From Pseudomonas paralcaligenes (lineage in GTDB: Bacteria > Pseudomonadota > Gammaproteobacteria > Pseudomonadales > Pseudomonadaceae): a DNA stretch of 64,000 bases. The stretch lies in contig NZ_BPFX01000003.1 in assembly GCF_019655855.1 (NCBI RefSeq), positions 186,001 to 250,000 of the forward strand, read 5' to 3'. This document shows positions 36,084 to 44,455 of this stretch, in pieces (within the stretch, counting starts at the first letter, position 1; the number at the start of each line of letters is the position of its first letter). Under the pieces are notes generated by a model. That model saw nothing but the letters and a program-made list of their open reading frames with translations, made no database searches and was not told where the DNA came from. A program made the translations under genes and the position numbers.

Positions 36084-38414
36084 ATGACCCGCATCAGCCA
36101 CCGCCCGGCCATCGCCGGCGCCCTGCTCAAACCCCTCGGCATCGCCCTGCTGCTGGCCATGCCGCAGTTGCTCCAGGCGGCGGCGGAGGGGCCCGCCGAC
36201 GAGGCCGTCGTCGAGGCCGAGCCGACCCTCGGCAAGGTCACCGTCACCGCCCGTCGCCGCGCCGAGGACGCCCAGGCCGTGCCCACGCCGATCACTGCCC
36301 TCAGCGGCGCCGACCTGGAGAGCCAGAAGGTCTACCGCATCCAGGACCTGCAGCAGGCGCTGCCCAGCGTCAACGTCGCCTACGTCCACGCCCGGGTGTC
36401 CAGCCTGGCGGTGCGCGGCATCGGCAACAACCCGGCCAGCGACGGCCTGGAGGGCAGCGCCGGGGTGTACCTGGACAACGTCTACCTGGGCCGCCCCGGC
36501 ATGGCCGCCTTCGACCTGCTGGACATCGAGCAGCTGGAACTGCTGCGCGGCCCGCAGGGCACCCTGTTCGGCAAGAACACCACCGCCGGCGTGCTCAACA
36601 TCAGCACCCGCAAGCCCACCTTCACCCCCGAGCGCAGCCTGGAGATCAGCGGCGGCGAGCGCGGCTACTTCCAGGGCAAGGGCAGCGTCTCCGGCGGCCT
36701 CACCGACAGCCTGGCCGGGCGCCTGTCGTTCTACCGCACCCGCGAGGACGGCTACCTGGACAACGACCACGACGGCCGTACCCTGCTCGGCGGCGAGCGC
36801 GAGGGCCTGCGCGGCCAGTTGCTGCTGCAGCCGGACGACGACTTCAGCCTGCGCTGGATCAGCGAATACAACGAGGAGAACTCCAGCGCCGGCAGCTCGG
36901 TGATCTACGGCGGCGCGCAGAAGTTCTGGGACCGGGCGACCCTGGTCGGCGCCTCGCCGCGGATCGGCCGCAGCAACATCGACGCCCGGCAGAACGTCAG
37001 CGTGCACCAGAACGGCCACTCCCTGGAGGCCAACTGGAACCTGGCCGGCGGCTACACCCTGACCTCGATCAGCGCCTACCGCTACTGGCACTTCAACCCG
37101 GCCAACGACGCCGACCAGCTCGACGTGGCGGTGATCGACGACCTCGGCTACGAAGTCCGCGACCGCCAGTTCTCCCAGGAAATCCGCCTGGCCTCGCCCA
37201 GCGGCGGCGCCTTCGACTACGTGCTCGGCGCCTACGCCTTCAAGCAGGACCTGGGCAACCGCATCTTCACCGACCTCGGCCCGCTGGCCGACCTCAACCT
37301 GATCGGCTTCGACCTCGACGCGCTGAACGATGTCAGTACCAAGACCAACGGCAAGATCGACACCAACAGCTTCGCCCTGTTCGCCCAGGGCACCTGGCAC
37401 CTCACCGACAAGCTCGACTTCACCGCCGGCGTGCGCGGCACCTACGAGGAGAAGCAGGCGCGGGTCAGGCGCTTCGCTCCCACCGGCGGCGCGCCGGCCA
37501 GCGGCCTAGCCGCGATCATCCGCGACAGCCAGGTCGGCGCCTACGACTCCGGCGACCTCAGCCTGTACAACGCCGCGCCGTCGCTGCTGCTCAGCCTCAG
37601 CTACCAGTTCCGGCCCAACCTGCTCGGCTACGCTTCGCTGTCCCACGGCGAGAAGTCCGGCGGGGTCAACCTGGCGGTGGGCTCGGCGGCCCAGGCCGGC
37701 GCCGACTCCCTGCTGGTCGGCCCGGAGCGCGCCAACGACGCCGAGCTGGGCGTCAAGAGCACCCTGTGGAACAACCGCCTGCAGCTCAACGCCAACCTGT
37801 TCTGGACCGGCATCCACGGTTACCAGGCCACCACCTGGTACCAGCCGCCGGGCTCGCTGACCGGCTACCAGGTGCTGTCCAACGCCGGCAAGCTGCGCTC
37901 ACGCGGCCTGGAGTTCGAGGCCACGGCGCTGCCGGTGCGCGGCCTGACCCTGCGCTTCAACGGCTCCTACAACGACGTCACCTACCTGCGCTTCCAGGAC
38001 GCGCCGTGCCCGGCGGAAGTCGCCACCCTGGCGGGCGCGCCCGCCACCTGCGACCTGTCCGGCGAGCGCGTGGCCGGCGCCTCGAAGTGGATCGCCAACC
38101 TCAGCGGCGAATACGCCTGGCAGCTGGAACAGCGCCTGCAGCCCTATGTCGCGGCCGGCTACGCCTACCGCTCCGAGGCCGAGGGCACGCTGGACAACTC
38201 CGACCTCTCCCGGATCGACGGCTACGGCCTGCTCAACCTGGCCGCCGGCCTGCGCACCGACCTGGGCGACGGCCAGCTCGACGCCTCGCTGTGGGTCAGG
38301 AACGCCACCGACAAGGAGTACTACCTGGCCGTCGGCGCCGCCGGCAACGGCCTCTACACCGGCTCGCTGGGCCAGCCGCGCACCGCCGGCCTGACCCTGC
38401 GCTACGACTTCTGA
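36084..38414 (+). CDS. TonB-dependent outer-membrane receptor of the organosulfur cluster
   Basis: A 776-residue receptor. Signal sequence to about residue 33 (GIALLLAMPQLLQAAA), TonB-box-like LGKVTVTARR near 50, plug domain with RIQDLQQALPSVNVAY and LRGPQGTLFGKNTTAGVLNI (about 155-174), then a 22-strand-type barrel ending in Phe (LTLRYDF). No N-terminal signalling domain. CAGGAG precedes the ATG. The next gene, 7 bases on, is a DszA-like monooxygenase, so the ligand is probably an organosulfur compound, not a siderophore. This ligand is inferred from context. Confidence 0.88.
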   Translation: MTRISHRPAIAGALLKPLGIALLLAMPQLLQAAAEGPADEAVVEAEPTLGKVTVTARRRAEDAQAVPTPITALSGADLESQKVYRIQDLQQALPSVNVAYVHARVSSLAVRGIGNNPASDGLEGSAGVYLDNVYLGRPGMAAFDLLDIEQLELLRGPQGTLFGKNTTAGVLNISTRKPTFTPERSLEISGGERGYFQGKGSVSGGLTDSLAGRLSFYRTREDGYLDNDHDGRTLLGGEREGLRGQLLLQPDDDFSLRWISEYNEENSSAGSSVIYGGAQKFWDRATLVGASPRIGRSNIDARQNVSVHQNGHSLEANWNLAGGYTLTSISAYRYWHFNPANDADQLDVAVIDDLGYEVRDRQFSQEIRLASPSGGAFDYVLGAYAFKQDLGNRIFTDLGPLADLNLIGFDLDALNDVSTKTNGKIDTNSFALFAQGTWHLTDKLDFTAGVRGTYEEKQARVRRFAPTGGAPASGLAAIIRDSQVGAYDSGDLSLYNAAPSLLLSLSYQFRPNLLGYASLSHGEKSGGVNLAVGSAAQAGADSLLVGPERANDAELGVKSTLWNNRLQLNANLFWTGIHGYQATTWYQPPGSLTGYQVLSNAGKLRSRGLEFEATALPVRGLTLRFNGSYNDVTYLRFQDAPCPAEVATLAGAPATCDLSGERVAGASKWIANLSGEYAWQLEQRLQPYVAAGYAYRSEAEGTLDNSDLSRIDGYGLLNLAAGLRTDLGDGQLDASLWVRNATDKEYYLAVGAAGNGLYTGSLGQPRTAGLTLRYDF

Positions 38415-38421
38415 GGGAAAC

Positions 38422-39756
38422 ATGAGCAGACAACTGAGACTCGGCGCCTTCCTGATGGCCAGCGGGCACCACCTGGCGGCCTGGCGCCACCCCCGCGCCT
38501 GGGCCGGCGGCGGGGTGGACTTCGAGCACTTCAAGCGGGTGGCGCGGACCGCCGAGCGCGGCAGGTTCGACGCCATCTTCTTCGCCGACAACCTGGCCCT
38601 GCTCGGCCCGCCCGAGCTGGCCAGCCTGACCATCGGTGGCGACGTGCTCGACCCGCTGATCCTGCTCGCCGGCCTGGCCAGCGTGACCGAGCGCCTGGGC
38701 CTGATCAGCACGGTGTCGACCAGCTATAACGACCCCTACCTGCTGGCGCGCCGCTTCGCCTCGCTGGACCACATCTCCGGCGGCCGGGTCGGCTGGAACC
38801 TGGTGACCTCGGCCACCGACCAGGAGGCGCAGAACTTCGGCCGGGAGCGCATCGACGACCATGCCGACCGCTACGCCCGCGCCGAGGAATTCATCGACAT
38901 CGCCACCGGCCTGTGGGACAGCTTCGACGACGACGCCTTCGTCCGCGACAAGGCCAGCGGCCGCTTCTTCGACCCGGCCAAGGTGCACGTGCTGGACCAC
39001 CGCGGCGCCCACTACCCGCTGGTGCGCGGCCCGCTCAACCTGCCGCGCGGCCCCCAGGGCCACCCGGTGCTGGTGCAGGCCGGCTCCTCCGAGCCGGGCA
39101 AGGAACTGGCCGCGCGCACCGCCGAGGTGGTGTTCACCGCCCAGCAGACCCTGGCCGGCGCCCAGGCCTTCTACGCCGACCTCAAGGGGCGGCTGGACCG
39201 GTACGGGCGCACGGCGGACGAGCTGAAGATCATGCCCGGCATCTCGCCGGTGCTCGGGCGCACCCGGGCCGAGGCGGAGGACAGATTCGCCGAACTGCAG
39301 GAGCTGGTCGACCCGCGCCTGGGCCTCGGCCTGCTGGCCGGCATGGCTGGCGGTTTCGACCTGTCGCAGTACCCGCTGGACGGGCCGCTGCCCGAGCTGC
39401 CGGAGAGCAACGCGATGAAGAGCCGGCAGAGCCTGTTCATCGACCTGGCCCGGCGCGAGAACCTGACCATCCGCCAGCTCTACCTGCGCGTCGCCAGCGC
39501 CCGCGGGCACCACACGGTGATCGGCACGCCGGTCGAGGTGGCCGACGTGCTGGAGGAGTGGTTCACCCAGGGCGCGGCGGACGGCTTCAACATCATGCCG
39601 CCGTTCCTGCCCGACGGGCTGGACGACTTCGTCGACCTGGTGGTGCCGGAACTGCAGCGGCGCGGCCTGTTCCGCACCGAGTACGAAGGCCGGACCCTGC
39701 GCGACAACCTCGGCCTGAAACGGCCGGCCAGCCGCTACGCCGCGAAAGCCTCCTGA
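38422..39756 (+). CDS. DszA/NtaA/SnaA-family flavin-dependent monooxygenase
   Basis: A 444-residue luciferase-like (LLM) monooxygenase using FMNH2. It follows DszA (dibenzothiophene sulfone monooxygenase) through its length: FKRVARTAERGRFDAIFFAD, HISGGRVGWNLVTS (about 115-128), KVHVLDHRGAHYPLVRGPLN, GAADGFNIMPPFLPDG, and the C-terminal FRTEYEGRTLRDNLGL, which closely matches the DszA ending. DszA opens sulfone rings to a sulfinate. It needs a separate flavin reductase, not found in the window. Together with the DszB-like gene at 44456-45511 it suggests sulfone-to-sulfinate-to-sulfite chemistry. Confidence 0.87.
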   Translation: MSRQLRLGAFLMASGHHLAAWRHPRAWAGGGVDFEHFKRVARTAERGRFDAIFFADNLALLGPPELASLTIGGDVLDPLILLAGLASVTERLGLISTVSTSYNDPYLLARRFASLDHISGGRVGWNLVTSATDQEAQNFGRERIDDHADRYARAEEFIDIATGLWDSFDDDAFVRDKASGRFFDPAKVHVLDHRGAHYPLVRGPLNLPRGPQGHPVLVQAGSSEPGKELAARTAEVVFTAQQTLAGAQAFYADLKGRLDRYGRTADELKIMPGISPVLGRTRAEAEDRFAELQELVDPRLGLGLLAGMAGGFDLSQYPLDGPLPELPESNAMKSRQSLFIDLARRENLTIRQLYLRVASARGHHTVIGTPVEVADVLEEWFTQGAADGFNIMPPFLPDGLDDFVDLVVPELQRRGLFRTEYEGRTLRDNLGLKRPASRYAAKAS

Positions 39757-39766
39757 ATCAGGAGGC
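39748..39766. terminator. palindrome holding both stop codons of convergent genes
   Basis: GCCTCCTGA-A-TCAGGAGGC is a perfect 9-bp inverted repeat that contains the TGA of the monooxygenase (39754-39756) and the TGA of the convergent ATPase (39758-39760). Without a T-run it may still act as a short bidirectional stop. Confidence 0.5.
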
Positions 39767-40561
39767 TTCACTCCCCGTCAGTTCCTCCAGCAGCTTCTCC
39801 TTGAGGCGCTGCAACTGCGCCGACGCCCGCTCGCGCGGGTGCGGCAGGTCGACCCGCACCTCGTGGCGGATGCGCCCGGGGCGGGCGTCCATGACGATCA
39901 CCCGGTCGCCCAGGTAGAGCGCCTCTTCCACGTCGTGGGTGACCATGATCATGGTGCTGCGCTGCTGCACCCAGATGCGCTGCAGCTCGCGCTGCAGGTG
40001 TACCCGGGTCAGCGCGTCGAGGGCGCCGAACGGCTCGTCGAGCAGGAGCACTTTGGGCTGGGTGATCAGCGCCCGGGCGATGGCGGCGCGCTGGGCCATG
40101 CCGCCGGAGAGCTGGTGCGGGTAGGCCTGCTCGAAGCCGGTCAGGCCGACCAGGGCCAGGTGCTCGGCGATCAGCTCGGCCTTTTCCTTGCTGCCCAGGC
40201 GGCGGTTCTTCAGGGCCAGGGCGATGTTCTGCTCGACCGTCTTCCAGGGGAACAGGCGGTGGTCCTGGAACACGATGCCGCGGTCCAGGCTGGTGCCGGA
40301 CACCGGCTCGCCGTCCAGGCGGATCTGGCCCTGGTAGTCGTTCTCCAGGCCGACGATCAGGCGCAGCAGCGAGGATTTGCCGCAGCCGCTGGCGCCGACG
40401 ATGCTGACGAACTCGCCGGGCAGCACCTGCAGGTTGATGTTGTGCAGCACCGGCAGCGCCTTGCCGTCGATCCGGTAGGCCTTGTGCAGGCCGCGGATGT
40501 CGAGGGCGCCGGGTTGGCGCAGGTCGTTGCCGAGCAGTTGCGGGTCGAAGATGGCGGTCAT
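39758..40561 (-). CDS. SsuB/TauB-type ABC transporter ATP-binding protein
   Basis: A 267-residue nitrate/sulfonate/taurine-family ATPase. Walker A GASGCGKSS (56-64), Q-loop IVFQDHRLFPW, signature LSGGMAQRAAIARAL (about 152-166), Walker B VLLLDEPFGALD. It is the last gene of the minus-strand operon and 9 bp after the second permease gene. It energises import of a sulfonate-like compound. Confidence 0.9.
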   Translation of the reverse strand: MTAIFDPQLLGNDLRQPGALDIRGLHKAYRIDGKALPVLHNINLQVLPGEFVSIVGASGCGKSSLLRLIVGLENDYQGQIRLDGEPVSGTSLDRGIVFQDHRLFPWKTVEQNIALALKNRRLGSKEKAELIAEHLALVGLTGFEQAYPHQLSGGMAQRAAIARALITQPKVLLLDEPFGALDALTRVHLQRELQRIWVQQRSTMIMVTHDVEEALYLGDRVIVMDARPGRIRHEVRVDLPHPRERASAQLQRLKEKLLEELTGSEAS

Positions 40562-40570
40562 GGCGGTTAC

Positions 40571-41335
40571 CTAGCGACGAAGGTTGCGCCAGCGCAGCAG
40601 GTGCCGGCTCAGGCGCGAAAACAGTTGGTTCATGGCGTAGCCGAGCAGGCCGATGCAGAGGACGGCGATCAGCACCACCTCCATGCGCGAGCCGGTCTCG
40701 GCGTTCATCATCAGGTTGCCCAGGCCCATGCCGGTGGAGAGGAACAGCTCGCAGCCCACCGAGCTGACCCAGGCGAAGGCCAGCGCGTGCAGCAGGCCGT
40801 TGGACAGGCTCGGCAGGGCGCTGGGCAGCTGCACGTGGACGAAGCGCTGCAGCGGGCCCAGGGCGTAGATGCGGCCCACCTCCTGGTACTGCTTCTCGAC
40901 GTGGCTGAAGCCCTCGAAGCTGTTCAGCACCATCGGGTAGAAGGCGGCCAGCGAGACGATCAGCACCTTGGAGAACTCGCCGCTGCCGAACCACAGGGCC
41001 AGCAGCGGGATCAGGCCGAGGATCGGCACCTGGCGCAGGGTGTGGTAGAGCGGCGCGAGCAGGCGCTCGGCGATCCGCGAGTGGGCCATCAGCGCGCCCA
41101 CGGCGAAGCCGGCGAGCACCCCGTAGAGCAGCCCCAGGCAGGTGCGCTGGAGGCTGGCCAGCACGCTCAGCCACAGCTCGCCGGTGGCCAGCAGCTGCTC
41201 CAGGCCCTCGCCGATCTTGCTCAGCGGGACGAAGGCGTAGGCATGGCTGTCGCCCTGGCGCGACATGTACTCCCAGGCGGCGATCAGCAGCAGCGGCAGG
41301 AGCAGGCCGCGCAACGACAGGAGGAGTTTCTTCAT
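40571..41335 (-). CDS. SsuC/TauC-type ABC transporter permease 2
   Basis: A 254-residue permease with six hydrophobic segments and the EAA loop EVGRIYALGPLQRFVHVQLPSA (in two parts, about 150-171). Its start at 41335 overlaps the end of the other permease gene by four bases; the longer open frame above it belongs to the neighbour in another frame. The two different permeases probably form a heterodimer. Confidence 0.9.
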   Translation of the reverse strand: MKKLLLSLRGLLLPLLLIAAWEYMSRQGDSHAYAFVPLSKIGEGLEQLLATGELWLSVLASLQRTCLGLLYGVLAGFAVGALMAHSRIAERLLAPLYHTLRQVPILGLIPLLALWFGSGEFSKVLIVSLAAFYPMVLNSFEGFSHVEKQYQEVGRIYALGPLQRFVHVQLPSALPSLSNGLLHALAFAWVSSVGCELFLSTGMGLGNLMMNAETGSRMEVVLIAVLCIGLLGYAMNQLFSRLSRHLLRWRNLRR

Positions 41336-42093
41336 GAGCGGGGTTTCCAGCGGAACAGGTGTTTTTCCAGCAGGCGGAAGCCGTGGTCGAGGGTGAAGCC
41401 GACCAGGCCGGTGACCACCACGCCGACCATCACGATGTCGATGCGCATCATCTGCCGGCTCAGCTCGATCAGCTGGCCGAGGCCGCTGTCGGCGGCCAGC
41501 AGCTCGGCCGCCACCAGCACCATCCAGGCGCGGCTCAGGCTGATGCGCAGGCCGGTGACGATGGGCGGCGCGGCGGCGGGGAAGGCCACGTCGCGCAGCA
41601 GGCTCCACAGCGGCAGGCGGTACACCGCCGCCACGTCGAAGTAGCCGCGCGGGATGCCCTTGACGCCCTCGCTGGTGGCCAGCGCCACCGGGAAGAAGGC
41701 GGCCTTGACCACGATGAGGATCTTGAAGGTCTCCTCGACGCCGAAGAACAGGATGAACATCGGGATCAGGGCGATCGAGGGAATCTGCCGCAGGGTGTGG
41801 AACAGCGGCGCGCAGTACGCCTCGACGTTCTTCGACAGGGCCATGGCGGTGCCAAACAGCAGCCCGCCGAGGGCGCCGAGGGTGAAGCCGATGGCCAGCC
41901 GCGACAGGCTGTTCTGCAGGTGCTCGCGCAGCTCGCCGCTGCCCAGCAGCTCGACGAACGCCTCGTACACGTGCTGCGGCGGCACCAGCAGTTGGGCCGG
42001 GTACCAGCCGGCCTGGGCGACCAGGGCCCAGGCGGCGAGCAGGGCCAGCGGCGAGGCGAACCAGCTCAGGCGGTTGAAGGTGGCGGTCGGCAT
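41332..42093 (-). CDS. SsuC/TauC-type ABC transporter permease 1
   Basis: A 253-residue permease of the sulfonate/nitrate family. First membrane helix FASPLALLAAWALVAQAGW (12-30), EAA loop DVAAVYRLPLWSLLRDVAFPAAAP (about 150-173, in parts) and SRAWMVLVAAELLA. It lies between the MFS gene (one base away) and permease 2 (overlap), so it is co-transcribed with both. Confidence 0.9.
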   Translation of the reverse strand: MPTATFNRLSWFASPLALLAAWALVAQAGWYPAQLLVPPQHVYEAFVELLGSGELREHLQNSLSRLAIGFTLGALGGLLFGTAMALSKNVEAYCAPLFHTLRQIPSIALIPMFILFFGVEETFKILIVVKAAFFPVALATSEGVKGIPRGYFDVAAVYRLPLWSLLRDVAFPAAAPPIVTGLRISLSRAWMVLVAAELLAADSGLGQLIELSRQMMRIDIVMVGVVVTGLVGFTLDHGFRLLEKHLFRWKPRS

Positions 42094-42094
42094 C

Positions 42095-43291
42095 TCAGCC
42101 CTCCAGAACGACGTTGGCGGGTGCGCGGCGGGCCTTGCGCAACCAGCAGAAAGCGGCCACCAGCAGCACCAGTGGAATCCACACGAAGAACAGGTTGTTG
42201 AGCCCCACCAGTTGGCTGATCGCGCCGCCGAGCAGGGCGCCGGAGAAGCTGCCGAGCATGCCGGCCAGGTTGAACAGGCCGGCGATCTTGCTCTTGTCCA
42301 CCGGGTGCTCGCCGAGCTGGGCCATGTTGACCAGGTGCACCAGCGCCGCGGCGGTGCTCAGCAGCACGCCGCCGGCCGCCAGTAGGGCGTAGCCGTGGGC
42401 GCTGCCGATCAGCAGCAGGCCGAGCACGGCGGCGACCAGGCCGGCCAGGTAGGCGAAGCGCCGGCCGAAGTGCTCGACCAGGTAGCCGAGGCCGAACAGG
42501 CCGAGCACCGAGGCCAGGCCCTGGACCATCACCAGGCTCACCGCCTGGCTCTGCGACAGGCCGGCGCTGTTCATCGCCAGGAGGATGACGAAGGTGCCGA
42601 ACAGCGCAGCGGTGGCGCCGGAGAGCAGCTCGATCAGGCAGCTCTCGGCGATCTCCACGTGGCCGAGCATGGCCAGCACCTGGGCCAGCATGCCGCCGTC
42701 CGCGCCGGCCTCGGGAACGACGGCGGGCTCGACCTGCTCGGCCTCCCAGAAGCCCAGGCTGTACACCGCCATCAGGCCGAAGCACAGGCCGATCACCACG
42801 AAGCCGAGGGTGAAGCTGCCGCCGCTCAGCCAGTTGCCCAGCAGCGGGCCGAGCAGGCCCATGCCGAGGGTCAGCGAGCCGCGGTACCAGCCGGCCTTGT
42901 CGTTGCCGATGCGCCGCAGCTGGCGCAGGAAGGCGCTGTTCATGGCGACGATGCGGAAGGGGATGCACAGGCCGATCAGCAGGCGGATCGCCGCCAGCCA
43001 CAGCCAGCCGCCGAACAGCGGGATCAGCAGGTTGAGCAGCATCGGCCCGAGGCTGGCGAGGAAATACACCCGGCGTGCGCCGAAGCGGGCGATGACGAAG
43101 CCGGCGGGCAGGGTCAGCAGGACCATGCCCAGCGACTCCATGGCCGCGATGATGCCGAGCTGCAGGGCGTTGGCGCCGATCTCGATGGCGTACAGGGTGG
43201 TGACGATCTTCGCCATGCCGATGGTGGCGCCGCTGAAGGCGGCCAGCAGCATGAAGCTGGCGAGGAAGGCGCCGGGCCTAGATCGCGACAT
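42095..43291 (-). CDS. MFS transporter
   Basis: A 398-residue 12-helix major facilitator: N-half with GIIAAMESLGMVLLTLPAGF and ARFGARRVY (the MFS loop 2-3 motif, about 65-73), long central loop AEQVEPAVVPEAGADGG near 185, C-half with YLVEHFGRRFAYLAG. It starts inside the end of the DszB-like gene upstream (14-base overlap). It could export desulfurised product or sulfite, or import substrate; the direction is not visible. Confidence 0.83.
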   Translation of the reverse strand: MSRSRPGAFLASFMLLAAFSGATIGMAKIVTTLYAIEIGANALQLGIIAAMESLGMVLLTLPAGFVIARFGARRVYFLASLGPMLLNLLIPLFGGWLWLAAIRLLIGLCIPFRIVAMNSAFLRQLRRIGNDKAGWYRGSLTLGMGLLGPLLGNWLSGGSFTLGFVVIGLCFGLMAVYSLGFWEAEQVEPAVVPEAGADGGMLAQVLAMLGHVEIAESCLIELLSGATAALFGTFVILLAMNSAGLSQSQAVSLVMVQGLASVLGLFGLGYLVEHFGRRFAYLAGLVAAVLGLLLIGSAHGYALLAAGGVLLSTAAALVHLVNMAQLGEHPVDKSKIAGLFNLAGMLGSFSGALLGGAISQLVGLNNLFFVWIPLVLLVAAFCWLRKARRAPANVVLEG

Positions 43292-44330
43292 TGACCTTCT
43301 CCAGCAGTTGCTCCAGCGGCGCCGGGTCGATCCACTGGCGCACGTCGAAGCCGGCCGGGATGAAGTCCCAGCGTTGGAGGAAGTCGGTCAGGTCCTGCAG
43401 CGCGTGGATGGAGCGCTCGGCCAGGTTGGTCTGCAGGCGCAGGTGGGCGTCCTCGCCGTAGGCCCGCGCCACCCAGTACTCGCTGGTGTTCAGCTCGCGG
43501 GCGAGGAAGCGGCGGGTCTCCTCGGGGTGGGCCCAGCTCCACTGCTCGGCGCGCAGCACGGTCTCGAGGATCAGCACCGCCGCCTCGAAGTGCTCGTCGA
43601 GCAGGTGCTGGTCCACGGTCAGGGTGCGCGGCGTGCCGATGTTGGAACGGATCAGCGGGTCGGGGTGCGAGCCGACGTCGGTCACCACCCGCAGGCCGAA
43701 CTCGTCGGCCAGGTGCAGGCCGTGGGCGCCCTTGAGGAAGATCGCGTCGATGTCGCCGCGCAGCAGGCCGATCAGCTCGTTGTTGCGCCGCCGCACGCGG
43801 CCGCCGAGGCTGACCTGGGCGCCGTGCACGTGGCGCACCGGGTTGTCGCTGTAGGTGCCGCCGTAGGGGTAGTCGACCAGCTCCACGTCGGCCACCGTCA
43901 GGCCTTCCAGGCTGAGGGCGTTCTCCAGGCCGCGGATGGCCTGGGCGCGGGTGAAGTCGATCTGCACGTTGGCCCACTTGGGCACGCCGAAGCGGCGGTT
44001 GCGCAGGTCGCGGATGTCCTTCACCGGGCTGTCGTGGCTGGTGACGATCAGCTGCACCTCGTCGCTCCACGACAGGCCCAGCACCCGGGTGGCGCGGCCG
44101 CTGGCGCGGGCCCAGATCGCCGGGATGTTGCCGCCGTGGCGCACCGAGTTGTGCAGGTGATGATCGAAGTGCGCCTCGCGCACCTCGCGGTCGGAAGATT
44201 CGCGCAGCGCCTGGATGCGCGTGCCGAACGGCCGGAAGGCCTGGGCCAGACGCCCGGACTCCACGGCGACGCCGAGCCCTGTGGGTACCGGACTGTGGGT
44301 GTACCAGAGGGTATCGAGAGGTTTGTTCAT
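43278..44330 (-). CDS. DszB-like protein with Ser in place of the catalytic Cys
   Basis: A 350-residue protein with the periplasmic-binding-protein type II fold of DszB (hydroxybiphenyl sulfinate desulfinase) but with no signal peptide. The N-terminal motif LWYTHSPVPTGLG has Ser13 where DszB has its nucleophile Cys27; His54 (EAHFDH) and Arg64 (SVRHGGNIP), which correspond to DszB His60 and Arg70, are kept. The protein contains no cysteine at all. It is a tandem paralogue of the gene upstream and overlaps the MFS gene by 14 bases. Automated annotation would call it an ABC substrate-binding protein; a non-catalytic binding or altered-chemistry role is inferred. Confidence 0.75.
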   Translation of the reverse strand: MNKPLDTLWYTHSPVPTGLGVAVESGRLAQAFRPFGTRIQALRESSDREVREAHFDHHLHNSVRHGGNIPAIWARASGRATRVLGLSWSDEVQLIVTSHDSPVKDIRDLRNRRFGVPKWANVQIDFTRAQAIRGLENALSLEGLTVADVELVDYPYGGTYSDNPVRHVHGAQVSLGGRVRRRNNELIGLLRGDIDAIFLKGAHGLHLADEFGLRVVTDVGSHPDPLIRSNIGTPRTLTVDQHLLDEHFEAAVLILETVLRAEQWSWAHPEETRRFLARELNTSEYWVARAYGEDAHLRLQTNLAERSIHALQDLTDFLQRWDFIPAGFDVRQWIDPAPLEQLLEKVNVAI

Positions 44331-44358
44331 GTAGCGTGTGGTTCCAGAGGTTGCTCGG

Positions 44359-44450
44359 TGCCCCTGCGGGAGGGGGCTGGGGTGAGAGGCGGCTCCGGTG
44401 TTGCCGAAGACACTCCCTCACCCCCGGCCACTCTCCCGGGGGGAGAGGGG
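44359..44450. repeat. CTCTCCC...GGGAGAGG repeat, two units, between the DszB-like genes
   Basis: CCCCTGCGGGAGGGGGCTGG and the inverted unit CACTCTCCCGGGGGGAGAGG fill the 125-bp gap between the tandem paralogues, as in the urt operon. Confidence 0.78.
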
Positions 44451-44455
44451 AGATG

